Source of the DNA: Acinetobacter sp. WCHA45
GTDB taxonomy: Bacteria; Pseudomonadota; Gammaproteobacteria; Pseudomonadales; Moraxellaceae
Reading direction: 5' to 3'
DNA length: 64,000 nucleotides
Assembly: GCF_002165255.2 (NCBI RefSeq)
Contig: NZ_CP028561.1
Span: 744,001 to 808,000, forward strand
Shown here: positions 27,821-38,421 of the stretch, piece after piece
Numbering within the stretch: the first letter of the stretch is position 1
Layout of the letters: each line of letters opens with the position of its first letter
Made by a program: the position numbers and the translations under genes
The notes under the pieces: model-generated
Databases searched by the model: none
Seen by the model: only the letters and a program-made list of their open reading frames with translations
Told to the model about the DNA's origin: nothing

Positions 27821-28705
27821 ATGAATGCTAAAGTCAATATTTCAAACCGCGCTGGCGCTAGTTTTCCTGTACGCCGAATGGATTTTGAGTTTGGCGAAGT
27901 TCCACGGTATTGGGCAAATGGAGATGCTGCTTTAACTCATTTTATGACTGCACTTTCAGCACTGTTTCCAGAGGGTGAACAATTTTTTGTGAATAGTACC
28001 CGTGCAGTTAGAAATGATCCAAAAGTTGCTGATCCTCGATTACAAAAAGAAATTAGTGCTTTTATTGGACAAGAGGCAATGCATTCAAAGGAACACTTGG
28101 CCTTTAATGCAGCTGCGCAAGCTTATGGTTATGATGTGCGCAAATTGGAGGCACAAACAGGTAAAGTGATTCAGTATGGCGTTGCTATAAGTACTAAATT
28201 ATTAAAACCATTTGGTTTTACAAAAGAGATGATTGGTTTAACGGGTACTTGTGCCTTGGAGCATTTTACATCAACGATTGCTGAAGAACTATTGTCTAAC
28301 CCAGATATTCAATCCATGTTTATGGATGAGACCATGTACCATTTATGGATGTGGCATGCAGTTGAAGAAAATGAGCATAAAGCGGTGGCATTTGACGTTT
28401 ATGAAGCGATGTATGGGCAAGGATTTAAAGCGTATTTTATGCGTTCATTAGCTTTAGTGATTGCAATGGGTTTAATTTTTATTACCCAGTCATATTTCAC
28501 TGCGACTCTTTTAAAAACTGATGGCAGACTTACATGGCGAGATACCAAATATATGCTCAAGTTCATGTATGGCTATAAAGGTTTTATGACACGTCAAATT
28601 CCAAAGTTACTGGCATTTTTAAGACCAAAATTTCATCCGAATGATGATGATACAACAGCATTATTGAATAAATGGCGTGCTGAATTAGGCTTTAATATGA
28701 GTTAA
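27821..28705 (+). CDS. PF10118 predicted metal-dependent hydrolase, paralog 2
   Basis: A 294-residue tandem paralog of the gene at 26718, starting with the same MNAKVNISNRAGASFPVRRM. It keeps both E-x-x-H motifs (FIGQEAMHSKEH and HAVEENEHKAVAFD), the ALEHF motif and the late hydrophobic helix (LALVIAMGLIFITQSYF). AGGAGAG lies 7 bp before ATG 27821. Separate terminators and matching repeat pairs upstream show a duplication that included the regulatory region. The function is unknown. Confidence 0.88.
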   Translation: MNAKVNISNRAGASFPVRRMDFEFGEVPRYWANGDAALTHFMTALSALFPEGEQFFVNSTRAVRNDPKVADPRLQKEISAFIGQEAMHSKEHLAFNAAAQAYGYDVRKLEAQTGKVIQYGVAISTKLLKPFGFTKEMIGLTGTCALEHFTSTIAEELLSNPDIQSMFMDETMYHLWMWHAVEENEHKAVAFDVYEAMYGQGFKAYFMRSLALVIAMGLIFITQSYFTATLLKTDGRLTWRDTKYMLKFMYGYKGFMTRQIPKLLAFLRPKFHPNDDDTTALLNKWRAELGFNMS

Positions 28706-28707
28706 CT

Positions 28708-28738
28708 AAAATGGGCAATTAAAATTGCCCATTTTCTT
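28708..28738 (+). terminator. Terminator of PF10118 gene 2
   Basis: Stem AAAATGGGCAATT / AATTGCCCATTTT, short loop. Confidence 0.85.
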
Positions 28739-28798
28739 ATTCAAATTTTGTATTAAATTGCTGATAATCTGCATCAGTATTTTATAGGGTAAAAGTCT

Positions 28799-29260
28799 GT
28801 GATCCGATTGATGCAAGAGAGCGATTTAGACAGTGTTGTTGCAATTGAACGTTTAGTACAAACACATCCTTGGTCGAAGCAACAATTTCAAGAGTCTTTA
28901 GCTTCCTATCAGTGCACGGTCTATGAGCAGTCGAATCAGGTTGTTGGGTTCTGTATTTTGCAGCCTGTTCTAGACGAGGCCAATTTATTACTGATGGCGA
29001 TTCATCCAAGCCAACAGGGCAAAGGTCTTGGATACGAGTTGTTAGATTATTCCATTCAACTTTTAAAAAATAATCCAATCCAAATTTTTTTAGAAGTACG
29101 TGAAAGCAATCTTGCTGCAATCCGTTTGTATGAAAAAACGGATTTTCATCAAATAGACTTACGAAAAAATTATTATCCAAATTTAGATGGTACAAAAGAG
29201 CATGCTGTGATTATGGTCAAAACATGCACTGATGATTTTGCTGCTTTATTTAATAATTAA
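28799..29260 (+). CDS. rimI: Ribosomal protein alanine N-acetyltransferase RimI-like
   Basis: A GNAT-fold enzyme of 153 residues. RimI acetylates the N-terminal Ala of ribosomal protein S18. Visible motifs are the N-terminal IRLMQESDLDSVVAIE, HPWSKQQF (RimI-typical HPWS/T), the acetyl-CoA loop HPSQQGKGLGYELL and the C-terminal EVRESNLAAIRLYEK block with a later NYY. The start is GTG, preceded by AGGGTAAA. It converges with bpt; the two stops overlap by about 15 bp. Confidence 0.88.
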   Translation: MIRLMQESDLDSVVAIERLVQTHPWSKQQFQESLASYQCTVYEQSNQVVGFCILQPVLDEANLLLMAIHPSQQGKGLGYELLDYSIQLLKNNPIQIFLEVRESNLAAIRLYEKTDFHQIDLRKNYYPNLDGTKEHAVIMVKTCTDDFAALFNN

Positions 29261-30061
29261 GTTATCCCACTCCGATGGTAGAGTTGTCATTAATGAATTT
29301 CCAAGTTGATGAATCTCTTTTTCCGAGAGTGGGCGGTTAAGGCGACGCCATTGTCCATCTAATAATAATTCCAGTGGCGTATATTGTGATTTATAGTTCA
29401 TTTTAGCTGAGTGAGGCACCCAATAACCTAAATATAAGTAATCTAAATTTAAAGTGCTGACATATTCAATTTGTTTAAGAATCGCAAAAACACCAAGTGA
29501 ACGACGTTGTTCTTGAGGATCAAAAAAAGTATATACAGCAGAGAGACCGTCATCCATTAAGTCGCAGGTAGAGACAGCAATCAGTTTCTGATCATCCCAA
29601 AGTTCGATGAAAAAACTTTCTGTACAACTGTGAACGAGGAATTTTTCAAACTGATCTAATGTTGCTGGATACATATCGCCATCTGCATGACGCTCGTTAA
29701 TATAACGCTCATACAAATCATAATGCTGTTGAGTGGCTTGCGAAGTTGGCAAAATACTCATTTTTAAATCTTGATTACGTTTCCATGCCTTCTTCTGGCT
29801 ACTATTCATTTTAAATTCTTGAATTGGAACGCGACAAGATAAACATTGGCGACATAAATGGCATTCTGGTCGATAGACAAAATCGCCACTACGTCGAAAA
29901 CCGACACGCGAAAGTTCAGACAATGTCACCACATCAATACGGTGAATTGGATCTAAAAATACCATTCGAGCTGATTTGTTATCGAGATAACTGCAGTCGT
30001 GTGGCGGTGTTATATAGTACTGTAAGTCATTTAAAAGGGACTTGGGTTGGTATGATTTCAT
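29246..30061 (-). CDS. bpt: Aspartate/glutamate leucyltransferase (Bpt)
   Basis: This enzyme of the bacterial N-end rule pathway transfers Leu from leucyl-tRNA to proteins starting with Asp or Glu, marking them for ClpS/ClpAP. The 271-residue product has both ATE halves: the N-terminal Cys cluster GDFVYRPECHLCRQCLSCRVP and the C-terminal ATE domain with FDPQEQRRSLGVF, LYLGYWV and KMNYKSQYTPLELL. It lies 26 bp downstream of aat, the companion Leu/Phe transferase, so the two probably form an operon. Confidence 0.95.
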   Translation of the reverse strand: MKSYQPKSLLNDLQYYITPPHDCSYLDNKSARMVFLDPIHRIDVVTLSELSRVGFRRSGDFVYRPECHLCRQCLSCRVPIQEFKMNSSQKKAWKRNQDLKMSILPTSQATQQHYDLYERYINERHADGDMYPATLDQFEKFLVHSCTESFFIELWDDQKLIAVSTCDLMDDGLSAVYTFFDPQEQRRSLGVFAILKQIEYVSTLNLDYLYLGYWVPHSAKMNYKSQYTPLELLLDGQWRRLNRPLSEKEIHQLGNSLMTTLPSEWDNLIIK

Positions 30062-30087
30062 TAATCTCCCTCCAAGGTGTTAATCCA

Positions 30088-30819
30088 TTAACCGTCTAAT
30101 TTTGCATAAACTGCTATTGTTTTACTTGAAAATACACGTTCTTGATAACTTTTCCAATTGATAGAGGGGGCAATAATTACATCTTGTAACGATTTTAGAT
30201 ATGTCTGGCGAGAAATTGTACTGGCTCCCAGACTCAGGAGATGATCGTTAACCAGTTGGCAATCAATCCAAGGAAGCTGATTTTCTTGACCGATCAACAT
30301 GAGTGTATAGAAAGCCATCTTGGACACATCTGTTTCTGTACTAAACATCGATTCACCAAAACAGCCTTTACCTATTGTTACGCCATATAGTCCACCAACT
30401 AATTTTTCTTGTTGCCAGACCTCAATGCTATAGGCATAACCCGCCTTAAATAGAGAACAATAGCCTTCGATAATATCTTCACTAATCCATGTTTCATTTG
30501 CATAGCTGCGGGGGAGTGAACATGAGCGTATTACATCTTCAAAAGCATGATTCACTGTAATCCGATAATCATATTTTTTCATATTTCGAATTAGTGATTT
30601 ACTGGGTTTATATGCATGAGGCTCAATAATGCAGCGTGGTTCAGGACTCCACCAACAAATCGGTTCATCTTCGTTAAACCAAGGGAAGAGACCATGTGTA
30701 TAGGCCTCAAATAATGTAGCAGGTGATAAGTCTGCGCCAATACAAATAAAGCCATGTCCTTCTGGATCGGCTTCCACAGGATTTGGAAAAATATATTGGG
30801 ATAGGGGTAGTGGTTGCAT
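30088..30819 (-). CDS. aat: Leucyl/phenylalanyl-tRNA-protein transferase
   Basis: The enzyme adds Leu or Phe to proteins with N-terminal Arg or Lys, making them ClpS/ClpAP substrates. The 243-residue product shows the family blocks [20 protein letters not shown], then [19 protein letters not shown] and [14 protein letters not shown]. The length fits. With bpt directly downstream, it brings both arms of the bacterial N-end rule into one unit. Confidence 0.96.
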   Translation of the reverse strand: MQPLPLSQYIFPNPVEADPEGHGFICIGADLSPATLFEAYTHGLFPWFNEDEPICWWSPEPRCIIEPHAYKPSKSLIRNMKKYDYRITVNHAFEDVIRSCSLPRSYANETWISEDIIEGYCSLFKAGYAYSIEVWQQEKLVGGLYGVTIGKGCFGESMFSTETDVSKMAFYTLMLIGQENQLPWIDCQLVNDHLLSLGASTISRQTYLKSLQDVIIAPSINWKSYQERVFSSKTIAVYAKLDG

Positions 30820-30912
30820 AACAAATGAGTTTAGTCAGGATAATTTTAAACTAACTGAACTGGAGAGCGTTGACAATCCATTGGACTGTCAACGTTAGAT
30901 GAGGAGGTGTAA

Positions 30913-32144
<1,232 letters not shown>

Positions 32145-35100
32145 ATGGCTGCGGTGTCAAGTGTTTATGCACAACGCTTTTTAATGACATTATTTTTGAT
32201 TTCTTTTGGCATTTATCTATTTCTTGCCACAGTAACCTACACACCTTTTGATCCAGGTTGGATGCATATTTCCAGTGATACGCAACAGGTCTCAAATGCA
32301 AGTGGTGTTGCAGGTGCTTGGATTGCAGATTTGTTATTCGGTTTTTTAGGATGGGCAAGTTTGTTCATTCCTTTATTTCTATTTATCGAAGCAATTCAAG
32401 TATGGTGGCCTAGAAGTTTTTTAAATCGCCCATTCCGTTATGCAGCACAGTTCTTCTTGATTCTGTCCATTTCTAGTTTGTTGTATCTACATTGGAATGT
32501 TCCAGCAGATACTTTAGAAAATGCAGCAGGTGGTATTATTGGTTATGAGTTGGGTCAGAGCCTTTCTCAGCTTTTAACCATTTATGGTGCAACATTTTTT
32601 TTATTTGCTTTCAGTATTTTATTATTCACTTTAGCTTTTGGTATTCAATGGAATAAAACTTGGGCAACATTAAAAAATACGCCAGCATATTTACAAGATT
32701 TGTTCTATAAAAATATACCTCAACACGAATCTGCTTATGATTTGACTGAACAATTAGCCTCAACAGAAACACCAACTATAAAGCAAAAAGCTCCACTCCA
32801 AGCGGCGGATTCAAATATTGTAGAGGCGAATGATACAGCCCAAAGTACACAGCACAGCATTGCAGCTAAAACAGCATCGACAGACAATGCACATCATCAA
32901 TTATTAGCCGAAAAACTATTTGCTGATGTTGTTGCCAAAGAGCAGCAAAGTGTTCAATCACAAGAAGTATTATCAACAGAAGACTTTGAGCAAACTTTAA
33001 AACAAGCACATCAACTTGCAGCCGATAGTCAGCGTTTAATTCAAACAGGTGAAGTATGGCGTGCATTACAACATGATGATGCGAGCCATAAACAAGAAAT
33101 TGATGCACTTTTGCGAGCGGCAGATGATGCTATAAATCCTTCATCTCAATATGTACACGCAGCAACGGAAGTTTCTTCTGTAGAGCAACGTCCTCATCAG
33201 AGTCCAGTCGATTGGAATGATGACCAAATATTCGATGAATTATTGGCTGCTGTTCCTAATAGTAAAACGGCTACGGATGTACATAAGCCATTTATTCAAG
33301 AAACGCGATCAACGGCAAAAAATGAAAGTGATGAAATTGACTTTGATATTGAGTTAGATTCAATAGACGTTCAATCTGTACCGCAAGCAACGGTAGTTCA
33401 GTCGCATCATACGATCAAAAATATGATCGCTGACGATAAGCAAAGTATTTTGGATGAAGGCTTTGATGAATTTGAAGATTTGTTCATTGAAGACAAACAA
33501 CAGCAATCTGTATTGCAAACTCCGAGCTATGCGCAGTCTTCGGCTTTTGTAAAAGCACCTATTGAGATTGAAACACCTAAAGAGAGTTTATCAAAAGAAG
33601 CATTTATTGAAGCATGGCAAGAAACTGCGGGTAAAGTTGAAGAAAATTTTGATATCGAAGATGATTTTGATTTAGACGCGCCGTTAACAGACTCATTTGG
33701 TCGCCCAATGTCTCGTGCGATGCAAGTGGCTCAAAAACGTCGTGATTTACCAACTTTGCCAGGTTTAGAATTATTGGACGAAGTAGATCCGAATAAAAAG
33801 GTGAACTTTACAGCTGAACAATTAGCTCGTTTGTCTGAACTGCTAGAAATTAAATTACAAGAGTTTAATGTTAAAGCTCAAGTAGTGGAGGCTCAACCTG
33901 GGCCTGTCGTGACACGTTTTGAACTAGATCTTGCACCGGGTGTAAAAGCATCTAAAGTGACCAATATTTCGCGTGACTTAGCACGTTCAATGTCAATGGC
34001 ATCTGTTCGTGTGGTTGAGGTGATTGCTGGAAAACCTTATATCGGCATTGAAGTCCCAAATAGCAGCCGCGAAATGGTTCGACTGATTGAGTTGTTAAAG
34101 ACACCTGCATTTGAAGACCCAGCGGGTTTACTTTCGATGGCGATGGGTAAAGACATTTCAGGTAATCCTGTGATTACTGATTTGGGCAAAGCGCCACATA
34201 TGTTAGTTGCGGGAACAACTGGTTCAGGTAAGTCAGTAGCTGTTAACTCAATGATTTTATCAATGTTGTTAAAATACACGCCTGATCAATTGCGTTTAAT
34301 TCTAATCGACCCAAAACAGCTTGAATTAGCTAACTATAATGATATTCCACATTTATTAACACCTGTTGTTACTGATATGAAAGATGCTGTAAGCGCATTG
34401 AATTGGTGTGTAAATGAAATGGAACGTCGTTATAAGCTAATGTCTTTTCTAAAAATTCGTAAATTGGCTGACTATAACCGCAAAGTGGAAGAAGCGATTG
34501 CCAATGGTGAAGATTTGATTGATCCAACTTGGAAAGCTAGTGATTCAGTTGTAGGGGAGCGTGCACCACGATTAGCTCCTTTACCATCGATTGTGATTGT
34601 TGCAGATGAATTCGCTGACATGATTATGCAGGTTGGTAAAAAAGCTGAGGAGATGATTACCCGTCTGGCACAGAAATCTCGTGCAGCAGGTATTCATTTA
34701 CTACTTGCAACACAACGTCCCTCAGTTGACGTCATCACAGGTCTGATTAAAGCGAATATCCCAACACGTGTTGCATTACGTGTAAATAGTAAAATTGACT
34801 CTCGAACAATCCTTGATGCAGGTGGGGCAGAAGATCTATTAGGGCACGGTGACATGCTATTCTTAGGGCCAGGTAAAATCGAACCTGAGCGTGTGCATGG
34901 TGCGTTTATTAGTGATGATGAGGTGAACCGCATCTGTGACGCTTGGCGTGAACGTGGTGAGCCTGATTATGTTGATGAAATCTTAACCCCATTTGATGAA
35001 GAACCAACCTCACGTGGTTTTGAAGATGGTGATGGTGATCCTAATCGTGATGCACTTTATGATCAGTGTGTTTCTTTTGTACTTGAAACGCGCAAGGCTT

Positions 35101-35228
35101 CAACATCATCGTTACAACGTAAATTTAGTTTGGGGTATAACCGAGCTGCACGAATTATTGATCAAATGGAAGAGAACGGGATCGTAAGTTCAATGGGAGC
35201 TAACGGCAAACGTGATATTCTCGTTTAA
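32145..35228 (+). CDS. ftsK: DNA translocase FtsK
   Basis: A septal DNA pump that clears and aligns chromosome termini for XerCD recombination. The product is 1027 residues from ATG 32145 (AGGA 6 bp upstream). An in-frame GTG at 32061 would add 28 residues but has a poor ribosome binding site. Domains: four N-terminal membrane spans (about 1-170), a long acidic Gln-rich linker (170-510), the alpha/beta motor with GTTGSGKS (near 689) and VIVADEFADMI, and a C-terminal winged-helix gamma domain (RKFSLGYNRAARIIDQM) that reads KOPS sites. The terminator at 35244 follows. Confidence 0.96.
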   Translation: MAAVSSVYAQRFLMTLFLISFGIYLFLATVTYTPFDPGWMHISSDTQQVSNASGVAGAWIADLLFGFLGWASLFIPLFLFIEAIQVWWPRSFLNRPFRYAAQFFLILSISSLLYLHWNVPADTLENAAGGIIGYELGQSLSQLLTIYGATFFLFAFSILLFTLAFGIQWNKTWATLKNTPAYLQDLFYKNIPQHESAYDLTEQLASTETPTIKQKAPLQAADSNIVEANDTAQSTQHSIAAKTASTDNAHHQLLAEKLFADVVAKEQQSVQSQEVLSTEDFEQTLKQAHQLAADSQRLIQTGEVWRALQHDDASHKQEIDALLRAADDAINPSSQYVHAATEVSSVEQRPHQSPVDWNDDQIFDELLAAVPNSKTATDVHKPFIQETRSTAKNESDEIDFDIELDSIDVQSVPQATVVQSHHTIKNMIADDKQSILDEGFDEFEDLFIEDKQQQSVLQTPSYAQSSAFVKAPIEIETPKESLSKEAFIEAWQETAGKVEENFDIEDDFDLDAPLTDSFGRPMSRAMQVAQKRRDLPTLPGLELLDEVDPNKKVNFTAEQLARLSELLEIKLQEFNVKAQVVEAQPGPVVTRFELDLAPGVKASKVTNISRDLARSMSMASVRVVEVIAGKPYIGIEVPNSSREMVRLIELLKTPAFEDPAGLLSMAMGKDISGNPVITDLGKAPHMLVAGTTGSGKSVAVNSMILSMLLKYTPDQLRLILIDPKQLELANYNDIPHLLTPVVTDMKDAVSALNWCVNEMERRYKLMSFLKIRKLADYNRKVEEAIANGEDLIDPTWKASDSVVGERAPRLAPLPSIVIVADEFADMIMQVGKKAEEMITRLAQKSRAAGIHLLLATQRPSVDVITGLIKANIPTRVALRVNSKIDSRTILDAGGAEDLLGHGDMLFLGPGKIEPERVHGAFISDDEVNRICDAWRERGEPDYVDEILTPFDEEPTSRGFEDGDGDPNRDALYDQCVSFVLETRKASTSSLQRKFSLGYNRAARIIDQMEENGIVSSMGANGKRDILV

Positions 35229-35243
35229 TAAGAATATTCCACT

Positions 35244-35276
35244 AATAAAGCCCCTCTTTAGGGGCTTTATTGTTAT
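35244..35276 (+). terminator. ftsK terminator
   Basis: Stem AATAAAGCCCCT / AGGGGCTTTATT, 5-nt loop. Confidence 0.88.
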
Positions 35277-35356
35277 AGGTTTATCAATTTTATATAGTAA
35301 TAATCACGTTTTTTATTTAAGCTTATTGTTTAAAAATACAAGCTAAAGGGTGAGCC

Positions 35357-35974
35357 ATGTTTGTTGCATTATGTACACTCATTTTTATTCATTTTTGTGC
35401 GCTTATCACTCCAGGGCCTGATTTCTTCCTAGTCTCTCAAACTGCTGTCAGCCGTTCTCGTAAGGATGCGGTATTGGTTGCATTTGGTATTTGCTTGGGG
35501 GCAATGGTCTGGTCACTTTTAGCATTGATGGGACTGAATATTATTTTTGAAAAGATGGCTTGGCTAAAACAAGGCCTTTTAGTCGCTGGTGGTTTATATT
35601 TATGTTGGTTGGGATACCAAATGCTTCGTTCAGCTTTTTCAAAAGGTGAGCAAAGTATCAAACAGATAGTATTACCTCAGTCGCCTTATTTATTTTTTAT
35701 GAAAGGTTTACTCACTAACTTATCGAATCCTAAAGCAGTGATTTATTTTGGCAGTGTATTTTCATTATTCTTAGCCAATCCTTTATTTGATCAGCATCAC
35801 TCTTTGCTTTTTATTATTATTGCGATAGAGACCTTGCTGTGGTTCTTAGTGGTAGCGTTTGTATTCTCATTGCCTACATTCAGAACAGCATATCAAAATT
35901 TTGCAAAATGGATTGATGGTATTTCTGGTGGGATTTTTACCTTACTGGGCGTTTATTTGATTGGTAGTCGATAA
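35357..35974 (+). CDS. LysE/RhtB-family amino acid exporter
   Basis: A 205-residue inner-membrane exporter with about six hydrophobic spans. The N-terminus carries the family signature ITPGPDFFLVSQTAVSRSRKD; further on are LCWLGYQMLRSAF and LLTNLSNPKAVIYFGSVF, typical of RhtB/RhtC proteins that export threonine, homoserine or related amino acids. The substrate cannot be told from sequence. GGGTGAGCC precedes the ATG, and its own terminator follows. Confidence 0.93.
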   Translation: MFVALCTLIFIHFCALITPGPDFFLVSQTAVSRSRKDAVLVAFGICLGAMVWSLLALMGLNIIFEKMAWLKQGLLVAGGLYLCWLGYQMLRSAFSKGEQSIKQIVLPQSPYLFFMKGLLTNLSNPKAVIYFGSVFSLFLANPLFDQHHSLLFIIIAIETLLWFLVVAFVFSLPTFRTAYQNFAKWIDGISGGIFTLLGVYLIGSR

Positions 35975-35982
35975 AATAAAGA

Positions 35983-36018
35983 GATAAAAAAGCCTGCTTT
36001 AAGCAGGCTTTTTTATCT
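35983..36018. terminator. Bidirectional terminator
   Basis: Stem AAAAAAGCCTGCTT / AAGCAGGCTTTTTT between the convergent LysE-family and PA4642-family genes; A/T runs on both sides. Confidence 0.92.
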
Positions 36019-36305
36019 TAAGCAAATTTTGCTAATACTTCTAAGAAGCCGTCTTTTTGACGTGGAAATTGAGCGATCACGTCATGAATACGCTGTCCTT
36101 CAGGATTAGTCGCATTTAAATCACGACCATCAGCTAAAAATTTGGTGATCAAGCGCTCATAGTCGAAGGGACGCATATGTTTGAAAGCATGATAGAGCAC
36201 ATGGAAGTCAGCATTGACATCTGCTGGTGGAAGTTGGTTGAGGTAGGCAAAAACACGCTCATCTGACCATTCTTCATTGAAAGTTGCTGGCTGTGATAAT
36301 GCCAT
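36018..36305 (-). CDS. PA4642-family small protein
   Basis: A 95-residue soluble protein resembling the uncharacterised PA4642 family of pseudomonads and relatives (conserved NEEWSDERVFAYLNQLPP near the N-terminus, VLYHAFKHMRPFDYERLI in the middle). The function is unknown. GAGGAGATTGTC precedes the ATG. It stands downstream of, but apart from, minCDE. Confidence 0.82.
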   Translation of the reverse strand: MALSQPATFNEEWSDERVFAYLNQLPPADVNADFHVLYHAFKHMRPFDYERLITKFLADGRDLNATNPEGQRIHDVIAQFPRQKDGFLEVLAKFA

Positions 36306-36430
36306 GACAATCTCCTCAGTCTTAAAATAATAAAGGCAAAATACGGGACTGAATAATTAACAAAGCATGGCCTTGTTCAGTCGCAATGTATTTTGCCTTT
36401 ATTTGCGAAAAATCGCTAATGAAAAAACTT

Positions 36431-36703
36431 CTATCGATCTTCAGGTAAATTGATATTCATTTCTAACATTTCGATATTTGCTTCTGAACGAACTTGCATT
36501 TGAATGTGCTGTTCATCTACACCACGAACGTAACGACTGACCACTTGCATGATTTCTTTTTTCATTTGGTCAATTTTGTCTTGGCTTAAGCGACGACCTA
36601 AACCTTGTTCAGATGCAACAATAACTTTTAAGCGATCTTTGGCAGTTTGCGCACTTGATGGTTTTTCATCACTGCTAAAAAGTTTACTCCAGAATCCAGC
36701 CAT
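36431..36703 (-). CDS. minE: Cell division topological specificity factor MinE
   Basis: MinE stimulates the MinD ATPase and drives the pole-to-pole oscillation that places the septum. The 90-residue product has the MinD-binding N-terminal part (KDRLKVIVASEQ), the KDKIDQMKKEI-like hinge and the C-terminal dimer fold (EANIEMLEMNINLPE). It is the last gene of minC-minD-minE, 2 bp after minD. Confidence 0.97.
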   Translation of the reverse strand: MAGFWSKLFSSDEKPSSAQTAKDRLKVIVASEQGLGRRLSQDKIDQMKKEIMQVVSRYVRGVDEQHIQMQVRSEANIEMLEMNINLPEDR

Positions 36704-36705
36704 AA

Positions 36706-37518
36706 TTACGCTCCAAATAGTCTAGCTAACCAACCTTTTGGCTGTACTGCAATGTGTCGATAAGGACGATCTTCGCCTAGGAAACGAGCGACTAAATCAT
36801 CATAGGCTTGCCCAGCTTTAGTTCCATCATAAAGAATTACGGGCTTACCTTCGTTCGATGCTTGAAGTACGCTTGGACACTCAGGAATAACACCCAAAGT
36901 CGGAACACGTAAAATATCTTTTGAAATATCATCAATCGTTAACATTTCTTGTTTGTCAGCACGTTCAGGGTTGAAACGTGTGATACAGAGATGTTTACGG
37001 ATACGGCCTTCGTTGTGTTCAACTTTTTTAGTTTTACTATCAAGCATACCAATAATACGATCAGAGTCACGTACTGATGAAATTTCTGGGTTTGTCACAA
37101 TGATTGCTTCATCAGCATGATACATTGCCAAGATCGCGCCACGCTCAATACCCGCAGGTGAGTCACAGATGATGTAATCAAACTCTTGAGATAGCTCATC
37201 AATGACACGTGCAACACCTTCATCGCTCAAAGCGTCTTTATCACGTGTTTGAGATGCTGGAAGAATGTATAGGTTTTCGATTTCTTTATCACGAATCAGG
37301 GCTTGTTGTAAGCGAGCTTCATTATTGATGACATTGACAAAGTCATAAACGACACGGCGTTCACAGCCCATGATCAAATCGAGATTACGTAAACCTACAT
37401 CGAAATCAATCACAACAGTTTTATGACCACGTAGGGCTAAACCTGTTGCAAAAGATGCGCTTGTTGTAGTTTTACCTACACCACCTTTGCCTGACGTTAC
37501 GACAACAATTTTGGCCAC
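36706..37518 (-). CDS. minD: Septum site-determining ATPase MinD
   Basis: A membrane-cycling ATPase that recruits MinC. From the GTG at 37518 the product is 270 residues, the same as E. coli MinD, and begins MAKIVVVTSGKGGVGKTT with the deviant Walker A. AGGAG lies 8 bp before this GTG. An upstream GTG (37527) directly abuts the Shine-Dalgarno and is unlikely. Other motifs are VIDFDVGLRNLDL, CDSPAGIERGA and the C-terminal amphipathic helix (WLARLFGA) for membrane binding. Confidence 0.97.
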   Translation of the reverse strand: MAKIVVVTSGKGGVGKTTTSASFATGLALRGHKTVVIDFDVGLRNLDLIMGCERRVVYDFVNVINNEARLQQALIRDKEIENLYILPASQTRDKDALSDEGVARVIDELSQEFDYIICDSPAGIERGAILAMYHADEAIIVTNPEISSVRDSDRIIGMLDSKTKKVEHNEGRIRKHLCITRFNPERADKQEMLTIDDISKDILRVPTLGVIPECPSVLQASNEGKPVILYDGTKAGQAYDDLVARFLGEDRPYRHIAVQPKGWLARLFGA

Positions 37519-37583
37519 CGAATCCACTCCTATTTATGGTCATACGGCCCTAAAAGGGCTTTTTGGGTGTTTAACAAGTTAAA

Positions 37584-38303
37584 TTAAAACTGTAAGGCTT
37601 CAAATTCAAGCTCTTGCTTGTTATTTAAATAAATATGTACGGGTTTTTTGATCATATCTTTAGGAATATCATCTGCGACACAATATGTCCCTGCGATCGA
37701 GATTAACTCTGCTTCTAGTGAATGACAAAAAATTCGAGCTGATGTGTGCCCACCTGCGCCTGCAATGACTCTACCACGAGCATTGCCATAAATGTGAATA
37801 TTTCCAGACGCAATGACTTCAGATCCACTATTCATACCCGCATTCAAGATAATATCACCTTGCTCCTGTACCAAACATTGTCCAGTACGCAAAATCTCAT
37901 CATGATACGAGGTGATATGCGTAGTCGGTGTTTGTTTTTGTGGTGATTGTATTTCTTGAGTTTCAGTATTTTTTTCAGGTGCTTGAACAACGACTTGCTC
38001 TTTTGATGCTTTGATACGCTGTAAAGGTTGATCAGCAGGCAGTACAGGAAATTGAATCGCCCGAGCTTCATCACCTAAAATTCCATCAATTACCGCCATT
38101 GGCTGTAACCCAAGATCAATCAGCAATTGAATTAAGGCAATCAGTTCTTGTTCAACGGTACTGTCAATAATGACTAATGTTCCAAGATAAGAACCTTCAT
38201 TGAGGGTGCTTGTAAGTTGCTGGCGGATCGCATTATGGTCATTTGTGTCGAATGTTAATCGACTAAAATTCACCATTCTGCCCGTAATCCGTATATCAGC
38301 CAT
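37584..38303 (-). CDS. minC: Septum site-determining protein MinC
   Basis: MinC blocks FtsZ ring formation near the poles when activated by MinD. The 239-residue product has an N-terminal FtsZ-inhibitory domain (about 1-100), a Pro/Gln-rich linker and a C-terminal beta-helix ([20 protein letters not shown], then [16 protein letters not shown]) that binds MinD and dimerises. It is the first gene of the min operon. Confidence 0.96.
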   Translation of the reverse strand: MADIRITGRMVNFSRLTFDTNDHNAIRQQLTSTLNEGSYLGTLVIIDSTVEQELIALIQLLIDLGLQPMAVIDGILGDEARAIQFPVLPADQPLQRIKASKEQVVVQAPEKNTETQEIQSPQKQTPTTHITSYHDEILRTGQCLVQEQGDIILNAGMNSGSEVIASGNIHIYGNARGRVIAGAGGHTSARIFCHSLEAELISIAGTYCVADDIPKDMIKKPVHIYLNNKQELEFEALQF

Positions 38304-38421
38304 AATTTATCCTTAAGGGCTTTTTTAAGCACTCTATTGTGTTAAAGCATGTTGTAAATAAAAGCAAATGCTAGAACAAATTACAGGAATTCTCTAGCTA
38401 GATTGGTAAATTTTCTTGTAA

